Positions 34,755 through 45,390 of a stretch of 64,000 nucleotides of DNA are shown here, one piece after another; the stretch's first letter is position 1; every line of letters begins with the position of its first letter. The stretch lies in assembly GCA_026008535.1 (NCBI GenBank), contig BRKX01000004.1:42908501-42972500 (forward strand), in the 5' to 3' direction. A program made the position numbers and the translations under genes. This DNA comes from Perilla frutescens (lineage: Eukaryota; Streptophyta; Magnoliopsida; Lamiales; Lamiaceae). The notes below the pieces were generated by a model. That model did no database searches. It was not told the DNA's origin and saw only the letters and a list, made by a program, of their open reading frames with translations.

Positions 34755-36033
34755 AACAACTGGACGCTCTCTTATCCATACCCGCATCCTCCACCACCAC
34801 CTTATGATCCACCGCAGCAGTGAAGTTCTTTTGTGTTTTTTGTGTACTTTTTATTTTTGTGTTTGTGTGCATGTCGTTATTGTTTTCAGTTACCTTTTCC
34901 GTTGTTCGTTGGTTGTTTTTGTCGTATGTTTTGTAGGAATCAGCACCTGTTGCCGGTCTTCTACGATTTGTAATGTGTTCCATTTCCCTATTCTCTTATT
35001 ACACCTTGTTTTCATACATTGAGGACAATGCATATTTTAAGTGTGGGGGAGAGCTTTGTTTATGTTATGGATTTCATTATTTTGTTGTTCATATTGTTTC
35101 GTTGTTTATGTGAAACTTTTGTTGATTATATTGATGTTGAGTATGTGGTTTTAGTTATCTAGGTATGATGTGATTCTCCCACTTAGTATTTTGCCTTGCC
35201 CAATGGTCAAATTTGAAAAATTTGTGATATGAATCTTCAAGGAATTATTTTCAAATGTATCATGAATGAATGAATTGTTTCATGGTTTCACTCTTCACAT
35301 GAATTATTTTTTAATGTGATCACAATTCGATGATTGACTTGAAGAGTCTTGCTCTTGAAGAATAGGAAGCATGCTTGGCCTTGTTCTTGAAAACTACTCC
35401 CCTTAATCATTTATCCAAGTATTTATGATATATATAAAAAATAATAATAAAAAAAGAGATATAAAAATAAAAAAATAAAAGAGAAAAGGGGGAAAATAAG
35501 GATCTCTACTCCTCTAGTTGATTTATTCGACTATGAGTATGGGAAACCACGCAAGGACACTAGGGATGTCCTCCCTATGGTTGTACCTTGTGATTCTTGA
35601 TCCATACCCCCATGAATTTGTTTAAATAAATGGGATTGCATTCCGGATTCTACTCCTCTCATGTGTTTGTCAATCCTTTCACGTGTTGCATGATGAGTAT
35701 GGAAAACCACATTAGGAAGCTCGGTTATGCTCGATGATTTGACCTAATGACCATTGTCCTGTGTTTGCAATCCCTTTTGTCGCTTTATGTAGCATCTTAA
35801 TAATTGTGGATGTGATTTGTGGGGATGTAATTTATTTGAATATGGGTTAACATGTTTTTCCTAGACTTGAGAGGATAAGCAATTCACTTGATTTGATATT
35901 GTGTTCGCATTCTTGGATAATGAATGCTTTTGTGGGAACCATGCAAATTGACGATTACATGATCACCTTGTGAATATTTCCTTCTTGCTTCATATTTTTA
36001 ATTTCTTGTTTGCTTGAGGACAAGCAAAGACCT
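34755..36033 (+). other. Non-coding 3' spacer of the Athila-type element
   Basis: There is no supported coding region. An internal copy of the polypurine motif (TTAAGTGTGGGGGAG, about 35037-35051) follows a TTGAGGACAATGC phrase that parallels the real one. An AT-rich low-complexity patch lies at 35420-35490. Confidence 0.7.
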
Positions 36034-36047
36034 AAGTGTGGGGGAGT
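36034..36047 (+). other. Polypurine tract of the Athila-type element
   Basis: AAGTGTGGGGGAGT directly abuts the 3' LTR start (TGTTTAG at 36048), the position needed for plus-strand priming. Confidence 0.85.
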
Positions 36048-36656
36048 TGTTTAGTGTTTATTTGTGATGTTTTATTGCTTAATTTTGCATGTTTTATAAG
36101 TTATTTTCTATTTCATTTTTCTCGTTTATTTCTCATTTTTGTGTGATTTTCTTCACTGGTTGCTTTCATGGTGGAATATGCCAAGTTTCGAAAAACTTGA
36201 GCTTTTGTTCGTAAAATCCAAATTTTAGGTACTAAGGTAGCGTGGAGCGAAAATGGGGCCGGAAGAGATGATCTCGAAAGGAAGAGCCAAGGCCCCGCGG
36301 CCGCGCGAGTTCCGTGACCGCGCGAGAGTGCTCTCGGCACAGGCACACTGCGGGTGCGGGATCTCCGCGATCGCGTAATTTCCTGGAACCCTGCGGGCGC
36401 GTGAGCTAGACCGCCCCTCACGATCGACGCTAACTTTGCACTCGTTTTTCCCTTTCTCTCTTAGCATCTTGAACCAAAATGAATACCATTCATCATCCAT
36501 CCCTTTTGCATGGGGATTTTAGAGCTTTGGGTCAACTTAAGCTAAATACTAGGTATTAATTCAACCTAACCCTAGCTTTTGGATTTTGTCCACAAAAATC
36601 TTCCAACCTTCCCCCCACAATTAATGCCTCTCTCATCACCTTCTCTCTCTCTTTGG

Positions 36657-36702
<46 letters not shown>

Positions 36703-37830
36703 CCTCTCATATCTAATAGATTTTGAGGGATCAACATTCATCAACTCTCATACCATTCACATCATTCACTCCATCATCTCTCCATTCTCTCTCTTTTCAC
36801 ACACACTACACACACTAATCTCTACACCATTTTCTTTCACCATTTCCACCATCAACACCAACACAAAAGAGAAGAGAAGAAGAGGGAAAAGAAGGGAACC
36901 AAAAACCAAGCAAGAAAAAGAAAAGATGAGACGGACCGACGACGAGCCATCCTCGGAAGCTAAGCTCGGAGGAGGTTTCCCTTTTGTATTTTCTTTGTAT
37001 TTCTTGGATGTTTGTGGGGATTTGTTCTAAACTCGTGAAGGATACGTAATATTGTAGAAGTTATTGTTGTTTGCATTTGATTTATGAAATGACTTTCATC
37101 TATGATATATGTGTTGTTTTAAGCATATTTAGTGGCTAATCTCTCTATTAGGGGGGTATAGGATCGATGTGGTTTTGATCTATGCTTGTTCTTGTTGATT
37201 GTTGTTGTTGGAATCGTAGTTTTTCATGTTTAGGTAATTGATCACTACTTGAACATTGATAGGATTTAGAGGAGTCTTGATTGTGAATCTAAATCCGGAA
37301 ATTGGTTCCTTCAACGTTAGGTGCATGGGGTTCCTAAGCCTAATATGTCAATCTTATTTGTACGATATAGCTAAGAGAGGTTTAACGGATAAACGGTGAC
37401 AGTAATTGAAGCTAAACTAATTTGAAGGGTCTATCGTATTTGTGAGAGTAGCATTATCAACTTGAATAAAGCATAGTGATAAAACCATTGAGAGAATCTA
37501 CACCCTAATACCTTAATCAAACTTATTTTCTCTAATCTTAATTTAATTTGTGTATTTGCATTAAATTGTCTTGCTTTAGTGTCTACTTTGAATTCCTAGC
37601 ATAATCATCATCAAACTCCCTTGTTAGAATGTTTAGATTTTATTTTAGTTGTTTACTTGAAAGCATGTGTAGTCTTTAGATAATTCTTTCCCATAAAGCC
37701 TTCCTTGAGATATCGACTCGGGTTAAGCTTATTGTTTCTGCAATTGACCCCATCCAATTGCGGGTGTGGTCCTAAGTAGTGTCTAGTGAGCATAAACCGG
37801 AAAATATAAATAGTAAATTGGACCCGAACA
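36048..37830 (+). repeat. 3' LTR of the Athila-type element (1783 bp)
   Basis: It starts TGTTTAGTGT, ends CCCGAACA and is followed by the target duplication TAAAG. It has the same GC-rich near-palindromes (36290-36420) and CT tract (36657-36702) as the 5' LTR, both shorter. Open frames within it are not genes. Confidence 0.95.
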
Positions 37831-38519
37831 TAAAGCCACAAAATTTGAATTGAATCCCGAGGGGAATGTGCCATATCGGAAAAAATTCCCAAACTCCCTC
37901 ACAAATATCCTTACCAACAATCTCCCATACAACATGAAAAAAACGAGCATTAAATCCATCAGGACCCGCCGCACTCTTACCATCCATCCCAAAAACATTC
38001 ACTTTAACTTCCTCTCTAGACGGCATTTTAGTTAAATTATGGTCTTGCTCCATAGTAACCAAATTTGGAATAATTTCCTCTAGCCAATCTAAATCCACCT
38101 GGCTTGAAGTTTGCGTGGAAAACAAACTAGAGTAATAGTCCACAATATGAGTCGAAACCATAGTCATATCAACCATCGTTTCACCGTTGATTTGCAAAGA
38201 GGAAATATTCAAACTTGCATGCAGAGATTGTATAGTTCTATGAAAAAACTCCGTGCTTCTATCCCCATCATTGAGCCATCCGATTCGACTTTTTTGCTTA
38301 AGTAAACTAGACTGAGCAGAAAGATTCTCGCTCATTTGTAATTGTAACTCCACTTCCCTATCCAACAATTCAACTGAATACCCTTCCAAAGAAATCTTCT
38401 CTTGCAACAAAAGAAGGTCGGTCTGTAATAATCTGAAGTCTCTCGTTGCATGACCAAAGATATTCCAATTCCAACCCTTGAGCACTGGTTTTAGGCGCTT
38501 GAGCTTTTCCATCACCCAT
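37831..38519 (-). pseudogene. LINE pol, 5' part (linker and start of RT), split by the Athila-type element
   Basis: Read on the minus strand from 38515, it begins MEKLKRLKPVLKGWNWNIFG, the conserved linker between endonuclease and RT in plant L1 elements. It then has GWLNDGDRSTEFFH and GKSAAGPDGFNARFF and runs into the LTR at 37830. The sense continues at 25138 (NFVALILK, then KREC). A one-base change in a T-run near 37885 shifts the frame shortly before the break. The endonuclease is absent, as expected for a 5'-truncated LINE insertion. Confidence 0.85.
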
Positions 38520-39720
38520 CACAAATTTGAAGTCTTATTTTAGCTTATAACCAGAGTGTAAAAAAGACACAAAATTTACGTGGTTCACAAATGTTGTATT
38601 AGCCATCAATAAATCGGTAACAGAAATCATCTTTTATGTGTTAATATGAGAAAATAGTCATTATTACTTAGTAAATAATGTAAATAATTACTTTTTTTAA
38701 AAAAAATAATGTTTCTAGTCTTTTAGGGTGAGAATATACATCAATACCCTTTTAATAATATAAATATTTTTTAACATTAATTCTTTCCTAAAATAAAAAC
38801 ACTCTAATATATTGACAAAAAAATCAAGGACTATGAATTTACGATCCATTTTTAAAAAGAGCGTTTTTAACATTGATTCTTTCCTAAAATAAAAACACTC
38901 TATTTTTACCGTTGATCTAGGTCAAAGTCTCAGAAGTCACAACTGCCAGGTTTTTTATTGTTGTCTTCTATCATTGTTGTTGCCAGAGATGGAAACTATA
39001 AGATTCAACTGTCGTCTCTGCCAAAGTTCAAACACCCTGATCGATGAACAATCATGGATGACGATTTCAAATAACATCATCCTCATAATGAATACACGAG
39101 AACACGAATGCAACAATACGAGTTGTCCAAGTCGTGTTCTCGCGCATTAGTTTAATAGTGGTTTAACACACGAGTGCATGAGTAGTTCAATGTGCATGAA
39201 AGTTCAAAAATAACTCATACATGAAAACACGATAAGGGTCGTTCATGTACACGTGCAGCAGTTGATCATTAAACTAATACACGACTACATGAGTATGTCA
39301 TTCGTGTACTCGTGCACTAGGTAAAAAATGCATAGACACATGAATCAACTTCAATACTCGTGTACCAAAAGAAATCGATTCATGTACCAAAGAACATTCA
39401 TTTTTTTCCACCGATTCCAAAGAAAGATTCAAAAAAATTAAATAGTTAGATCAATAAAAAGAGTACATACATGTATCATATACCTTATTGCTGTAAAAAA
39501 AACATGCGATATCAACAAAACTTCAAAAAATATCACAAATTTGCAATGAATCTCTAAGTTTCGATATTGCATCAGATAATTTATTTATGAATCAGGAATT
39601 AGAGAGAGAATCGTGATAATCTTCAAAAATCATAGCTTGATGATCTTCGTCAATGGTAATTTTGTTTCAATTGATATATATATATATACATATATATATA
39701 GTGGTCATTTTTAGTCAATC
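38520..39720. other. Intergenic DNA with degenerate CACGA-type repeats
   Basis: No gene was found. From about 39090 to 39400, phrases like CACGAGTNCATGAG, GTCGTGTTCTCG and CGTGTACTCGTGCA recur irregularly on both strands. An (AT)n lies near 39678-39702. Confidence 0.5.
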
Positions 39721-40284
39721 TGATACGCTGGCCCAAAAGGGTTAAACGACATCGTTCAATCGATATTCCAAGAGATAACAGTTCGATTTTGAATTTGAAT
39801 TAAAAATGCAGTTTCGCCTTATCCGGAAAGGTTGGTGGGTTCAGAAGAGTCGGCGCGTCCTTCAACGGCCTTCGTGATCCACGCAAACCCTAGCGGCTAC
39901 CTCCACCTTTAAAAGGAGCCCCCCTCATTTGACGACTACGTTGAAATACTCACAAGCTTCACATCATACCCTAAGAGCACTGAGTTCACATTTTTTATGA
40001 ATTAATTTCACTCAGGTGATTCAACATCCGGACCTCTTTCCTATGTTTTTCCAGGATTGAACGATGTTCTCTCGATTTCTAGCCACATTCTAGCTAGAGA
40101 TTACGTTATTCGCCTTTTAATTATTCAATTATTTCATATCTTATCGCTTTCTACTCTTCTTCTTTTCTTGATTTGAGCGTCGGAGGCCCAACGGTCTTTG
40201 GCTCTTACGGTATTTTCTGTTTTTGTTTCACAGATTGACCGCTGCTCCGAACCGATACAATTAATTGCAGATTTCCAGATCTAC
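39721..40284 (+). mobile_element. Possible solo LTR or TRIM-like remnant
   Basis: The segment is less AT-rich than its surroundings. It has a TATA-like CTTTAAAAGGAGCC near 39908, a pyrimidine-rich stretch, and TTGAGCGTCGGAGGCC near 40175, a phrase I associate with the 3' part of plant gypsy LTRs and TRIMs. Candidate ends are TGATACGC and ATCTACA. No target duplication or coding region was found. Confidence 0.35.
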
Positions 40285-41256
40285 AATATATATATATATA
40301 TATATATTTCTTAATAATAAATATGGAACTGATGATATTGTAATACTTTTTTATGATAATGGCTAAAAATATTACTTTTTTAGAAAGTGACCTCTACATT
40401 ATTTACTAGTAATAATGACCATTTTAAAAAAAATCTCAAATTTTATTATGCGAGCGAATAAAATTACATAATATTTGAATATGATCAAATATTTATAATC
40501 CTGAAATCCTAGCGAACTATATTTAGAAAATAAATAAAATATGAATTTAACATAGCCCGAAAAGAGTTCTTCAGACATTCCAAAAACAAAAAAAAATCCA
40601 ATTTTGAGAGACTAACTATACATTATATTAGTTTTATTTTGTGTGAAGGGGCATGATCGTGACACTAAATTAGAAGTAAAAGAAAAGTGAAACTAATAAG
40701 AAGGTAATTTTCAAACCACTAACTTGAATAGGTGACTTTGATAACACGTGTGGGGGTGGGGGTCCCTATGATTCTCGTTCCTCAAGATTATGACACCACA
40801 CCATATGCATATAGAGTTGGGCTATTTGTATTAAAAAGTTTAACACTTAAGTTGTTTTATAATTATAATATGATTTTTATTGTTTTGTGAATGAAACACT
40901 ATTTTTCATCATTCTTCAATTACAGCACATTCCAAAATAAAAAATAAAAAAAATCCCGGAATACCCGGTCTAAATTCATATGGGCTACACGTGTAAATTT
41001 TGCCGCACAAGTCGAACTGAATTACTTGAAAAAAAAATTGGATGTGTTTTAATTACAAAACTCATTTGAATTTGCAATAATTACAAAATTATGTTGTAAG
41101 TTTAAAATGATTTAAAAATTATGATTTTTAATATAAATAATCGAATATAATTATAACTATTATATATAAACATTAAAGTGAAATATATGGTCCATTTGGA
41201 ATATCTAAGTAGCATGATCTTGTGCAACTCTAAAATAAATGTAGTCATTTACGATA
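40285..41256. other. AT-rich intergenic DNA, no gene seen
   Basis: An (AT)n lies at 40288-40308. Only AT-rich sequence and short homopolymers were noted. Confidence 0.55.
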
Positions 41257-41456
41257 AAAGTAGTCAATGCGGCCCTGAAGGCGTGTGAGAGGTGCGCCAT
41301 ACAGAGGCCTCAAAAGTTTAGAAACATTATTTTTATAAATTTTTAGTACTAGTGGTCATATTAACATATGTTGTTTATAAAAAAAATTAATCTTTTAATT
41401 TATAAAAAATAATTCAGGCCTTTTAAAAAATAATATAAGAAAGATCAGCTCAATAT

Positions 41457-41872
41457 TTGGGTCAATATTTTATAAATAATATTAGGTCTAACCCAATCAA
41501 TATTTGTAAAAATCTTGAGAATATTCTAAAGTATGGAGAGTTTAGTGATTTTGATGGTCAAGGGGTGTTTCAAGAATTAAAAACTATGTTGTATCTTTTA
41601 CCAAAAGAACATAAAACTTTAGATTTATTGACTTACTTGAAGAGGTTGAATAGTTGTCCCAAATCCCATTGCATACATTATTTATAGAATTTTACTGATC
41701 ATACCTGTTACAGTTGCATCTGCAAAGTTGCTATTTATTTATTAAAATCTTACTTGGAATTGACCATGTCACAAGAAAGATTGAATAAACTTGCTTTGAT
41801 ATCCATTGAACAAAAGTTGCTAGAAAATATTGATTTTAAAAAATTTATAAATGAATTTGCTTCAAAAAAATG
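41457..41872 (+). pseudogene. hAT transposase C-terminal fragment (dimerisation domain), disrupted
   Basis: The frame at 41457-41687 includes LKTMLYLLPKEHKTLDLLTY. After a break it continues with PVTVASAK, and then MSQERLNKLALISIEQKL followed by FINEFASKK to about 41868. This is the signature of the hAT C-terminal dimerisation region (PVTVASAERSFS, then MSQERLNGLALISIE) of the zinc-finger MYM-like transposases common in plants. Two stops and a frame change interrupt the middle, and the catalytic core is missing. It is a relic. Confidence 0.8.
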
Positions 41873-42059
41873 CTAGTACAAGTACCTTTAAATAATATTT
41901 TGTGTTTTGTACATGATAGTGTTTAAAATATTTTTCTATTTTTTCAGGTTTGTTCAAATATCAGTGAGCGCACAAGAGTCACAAGATTTTAAAGTTTTCA
42001 AGAATGCAAACTTTTAATGATTTGAACATATCAAACAAATATTTTTAGGAGCATTTTAT

Positions 42060-42434
42060 AAGAAAATTACACTTTGATACCTACATTTTTTATACTTTTT
42101 CAAAAATGTCCCACTTTTTCAAAATTAACATAAGAATACCTATTTTTTCAAAAAACAATTCAAATATAACATTTAACCAATTTTACGGCCATAAAATCGC
42201 ATGCAATTAATTCTATTTTAATATTCCTATTTCCTCAGTCACGTGGAAAAAAATCATTCAATCAAAAATATTAAATTAAAATCAATTACATACGATTTTT
42301 GGGTTGTAAAATTGATTAAATATAAGATTTGCAAAAAAAAAAATGAAAATGTGGGTAGGATTTTGTTTATTTTGAAAAAGTGCGTCATTTTTTAAAAAAT
42401 ATTCAAAATGTAGGCATCAAAGTGTAATTTATCC
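42060..42434. mobile_element. MITE nested in the hAT element (375 bp)
   Basis: The ends share AATTACACTTTGATNCCTAC in inverted orientation (from about 42065 and ending about 42430), extending to ATTTT. Flanking direct repeat CATTTTAT lies at 42052-42059 and 42435-42442. The interior is AT-rich with its own partial inverted symmetry. It is non-coding. Confidence 0.75.
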
Positions 42435-42470
42435 CATTTTATTTGTATTTTTCAATTTTAATTTTAATAA

Positions 42471-42884
42471 GGGCAAATTACAATTTAATTCCCAACATTT
42501 GAAGGTTTTAACAAAAATAACCCAATGTTTTAATAATTACAATTTAATTCCCAATGTTTGAACATTTTAACAGAAATGACCCAATAATTTAGGCGAAAAA
42601 ACCATTTTGGTCATTTTTTCGGCAAAAATGTTAGTCCGTTATATGGGTCTCTAGCTCACTTGAGAGTAAATGTGATTGAAATCGATCGAAATAGTTTTTT
42701 TAGCTTAAAATATTGAGTCATTTCTATTAAAATTTTCAAATGTTGTGAATTAAATTGTTAATATTAAACGTTTGGTTATTTCTGTTAAAGTATACAAACG
42801 TTGAGAATTAAATTCTTATTATTAAAACGTTAGATTGTTTTTGTTAAAATATTCAAACGTTGGAAATTAAATAGTAATTTGCCC
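42471..42884. mobile_element. MITE with 9-bp target duplication nested in the hAT element (414 bp)
   Basis: The left end GGGCAAATTACAATTTAATT is matched on the opposite strand by GGGCAAATTACTATTTAATT. The perfect 9-bp direct repeat TTTTAATAA lies at 42462-42470 and 42885-42893, suggesting Mutator-type mobilisation. Internal units of CAATGTTTGAANNTTTTAAC repeat. The same family appears at 52872-54282. Confidence 0.85.
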
Positions 42885-43058
42885 TTTTAATAAATTAGGG
42901 GCACCATTTTTAGTGCTTGCACAGGGCCTTCAAAATATCTGGGTTGGCCCTGAAAGTAGCTACAGTTATAAAACAAAATGCTCCTACTTTTCTTTAATAA
43001 TTAGTGACGGATCGAGACGAAAATATTTAAACGGGTTTCACTACACTATCTGTAAAGA

Positions 43059-43211
43059 GGAAAATTCTACCCTACATGATGAGGTAGTACCCCACCATGT
43101 AATACATTATTTAAAAATTATAAAAATTATGTGTGATAGACAATTAAATATTATTAAAGTGTGTTAGTTGTTGGGGTAGTACCCCAACAAACATGTAGGG
43201 TAGAATTTCTC
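43059..43211. mobile_element. MITE with 9-10 bp target duplication (153 bp)
   Basis: The ends are GGAAAATTCTACCCTACATG and, on the opposite strand, GAGAAATTCTACCCTACATG. The direct repeat CTGTAAAGA lies at 43050-43058 and 43212-43220, and both copies are followed by G, so it may be 10 bp. The TIR and duplication sizes fit the Mutator superfamily. A diverged partial copy lies at 1-124. The short frame at 42913-43167 crosses it and is not a gene. Confidence 0.85.
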
Positions 43212-43220
43212 CTGTAAAGA

Positions 43221-44513
43221 GCTGAAACTAGCCGACAGCCAAGAAATTTGTATAGAAAAAAAAATGGTTTGGGAGGCTCTGGATCCGCCACCGCAGATAA
43301 TCGCACGATTTTTGAAGAAATGTATAATTAAAAATTAACCCAATATATAGTCCATCATTTAACCTTGGAAATCTAAAGCTTGTGGCAATTTGTCAAACTG
43401 AAACATATTTGGTCGGCAAGACTAATTATCTGCCAACATTATCCTAATTAATTACAAATAATCTTTCATTAATTAATTACAGCCGAAAGTTTTAGACAAT
43501 GCGATCACGTGATGCCCCTCTGTGATTAATTGAAGTGATATTGAAATGTTATGATTCTGTACTATATATATAACGACTCCATTTTCAAATTGGTGACTGT
43601 CTCCACAGATTAATAAAAATCTTCTATAAATGTGTTTTGTTATCATTCACACCTCACACTGAATAAATATCTTTTAGTTCACTTTATATGTAATAAGTAT
43701 AATGCTCATGAGTTCAACACGAATTTGAAACATCGTCAAATTTAATATCATATTTTGATTTGATACATACGAATTAAACATGCTCATTCCTTTTCGCCTA
43801 TCAAATTCTAACATGTCCAACATTTTTATTATTTGCACAGATGCATGCCACGCCAAAAACTCGTCCATGTGAAAAAGAAAGTCGATCACGTCAGAATCTC
43901 CGATCATGAATGGAAATAGAGCATGTTTAATTTGCAGTGTAAAATTTGTCGATTTATTAAAATCACGTAAAATTTACAATTCAATGCTAAACTTTTGATT
44001 TTTGGTGCAATTTCATCATTGAATCAGCGATAATAGTAAGAGACTGGAAGTAATATCATCAATTATCATGAAATCTTTTTGTAATTTTTCGATACTATCC
44101 TATTGCCCCCCCCCCCCCCTCCCCCTCCCCCTTTTTTTAAATATATACATATATAATCCAATATTTTATACTGATTTGAATTAATATTTCATATATAATT
44201 CAAGCGATGAACCAAAAAATGTGTGCATCCATATTAGTTGTTGTCTACTAAGGTACTCCTCATATTATTATTATTTTCTAAATAACATTTTAAGAATTTT
44301 ATAAAATAATATCGCCGGTTCAAAAAAAATATATGGGGCATACATTGTCCATAATATTATCATATAAACTACGTATACAATATCACTCGAAAATATTGAA
44401 TTATGTATAATTTGAAAAAGAATAGGGCATGGCCATATCGAATTTACTTAAAAAAAAATTCCTTAAATTGAATAAAACATTTGTTGTAATTTTAATAATA
44501 TAAATATGGGCTG
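43221..44513. other. Intergenic DNA, no gene seen
   Basis: A C-run with CT interruptions (about 44105-44132) stands out in otherwise AT-rich DNA. The minus-strand frame at 43674-43907 has no recognisable domain. Confidence 0.5.
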
Positions 44514-44550
44514 GTTTTCGGTGCACGAGGCCTACCGTGTCGCACCCATC

Positions 44551-44581
44551 AGACGGGCGCGTGGGCGTCACGCGCCCGTCT
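44551..44581. repeat. GC-rich perfect hairpin
   Basis: AGACGGGCGCGTG (44551-44563) pairs exactly with CACGCGCCCGTCT (44569-44581) around the loop GGCGT. Confidence 0.92.
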
Positions 44582-44756
44582 ATTTTTTATTTATGTATTT
44601 TTTCTGGCTATTTTTTAATTTTTTTTCTCAATTTTTTTTCCCAACAAAATTTATACCATAAAATAAAATTAGTGAACCCTAAAATTAAAGCGAATTGATA
44701 TAATTTATTTGAAATAAATATAAATTTATACCTTAAAATGAAATTAACTTATCCTA

Positions 44757-45004
44757 AAAAAACACAAAATAAAATCCTAAAAACACCCCTCAAAAAACCT
44801 TAAAAAACACAAAATAAAACCCTAAAAACACCCCTCAAAAAACCTTAAAAAACACAAAATAAAACCCTAAAAAACCCCCCCAAAAATCCTAAAAAACACA
44901 ATAAAAAATCCAAAAAACCCTAAAAACACAAAATAAACCCCCTAAAAGAACCCCCAAAAAACCCTAAAACACACAAAATAAATCCCTAAAAACACCCCCA
45001 AAAT
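44757..45004 (+). repeat. 45-bp minisatellite with CCCTAAA (telo-box-like) motifs
   Basis: ACACAAAATAAAACCCTAAA-type units recur at 44762, 44807 and 44852 (period 45) and then degenerate. Several copies contain AACCCTAAA, the plant telo-box and telomeric repeat core. It lies 390-640 bases upstream of the remorin start codon. Confidence 0.85.
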
Positions 45005-45198
45005 AAGTAGCAGATGTCTTACTTTTTAATGATACAAGTGATATTTTTCGAATTTTGAGTGATACGTTTTAATGTTACTGTTGATACTGATTTTGCTAGA
45101 TTTTTTTTTACGCATTAACCCACATTGATCCGGATCAAAGTGGGTTGACCCGCCCGTCTGAAATAAAGCTTATGTGTACCACATGCACTGAAAACTTT

Positions 45199-45211
45199 GC
45201 GTATAAATATT
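45199..45211 (+). promoter_or_regulatory. TATA box of the remorin gene
   Basis: GCGTATAAATATTG is a good TATA consensus 190 bases before the start codon. A transcription start near 45235 would give a leader of about 155 bases. Confidence 0.6.
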
Positions 45212-45390
45212 GCCAGCGATATCCAACCGAACTTACCTATGCTGTGATATCATCGTCATTTTATTTTGGCATTTTCCAACTGTATTAATCCACCTACCCT
45301 CCTAAACCTTACTTTTCCTTTTATTCTGGAATAATTCTTCTTTCTCTCACATCCCACTCTTCAAACTCACAACTCAGAGAGATACCGAGA

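Larger units (their letters stand above)
25139..37830 (+). mobile_element. Athila-type Ty3/gypsy LTR retrotransposon, 12.7 kb, full length
   Basis: Two near-identical LTRs (25139-26974 and 36048-37830) start TG and end CA. They are flanked by the 5-bp target duplication TAAAG (25134-25138 and 37831-37835). The internal order is PBS, gag, protease, RT, RNase H, integrase, an envelope-position ORF, a long spacer and a polypurine tract. This order, the tRNA-Asp-type PBS and the DLGA protease motif point to the Athila lineage. It inserted into a LINE in the opposite orientation. In the first 215 bases the LTRs differ at about ten sites, mostly transitions, so the insertion is not very recent. Multiple stops disable it. 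Confidence 0.93.
41265..42952. mobile_element. hAT element with 8-bp target duplication
   Basis: The left end reads CAATGCGGCCCTGAAGG. The right end on the opposite strand reads CAGGGCCAACCCAGATA. These resemble the CAGGGCCGGCCC termini I associate with hAT elements of the ZMYM-like group. Flanking octamers are AAAGTAGT (41257-41264) and AAAGTAGC (42953-42960), 7 of 8 matching, as expected for hAT target duplications. A hAT dimerisation-domain remnant is inside in plus orientation, and two MITEs are nested in it. Confidence 0.75.
44514..45195. mobile_element. TIR-bearing element immediately upstream of the remorin promoter (682 bp)
   Basis: The left end is GTTTTCGGTGCACGAGG. The right end on the opposite strand is GTTTTCAGTGCATGTGG, 14 of 17 matching. 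A shared TCAGACGGGCG motif lies further in on both sides (44550-44560 and 45151-45161). No target duplication is evident. It contains a perfect GC-rich hairpin and a 45-bp minisatellite, and ends about 6 bases before the remorin TATA box. Confidence 0.55.

Noticed and set aside
34228..34983. Long minus-strand frame opposite the envelope-position ORF
   Set aside because: It mirrors the acidic and repeat-coding sequence of the plus strand (His runs opposite GAT repeats).
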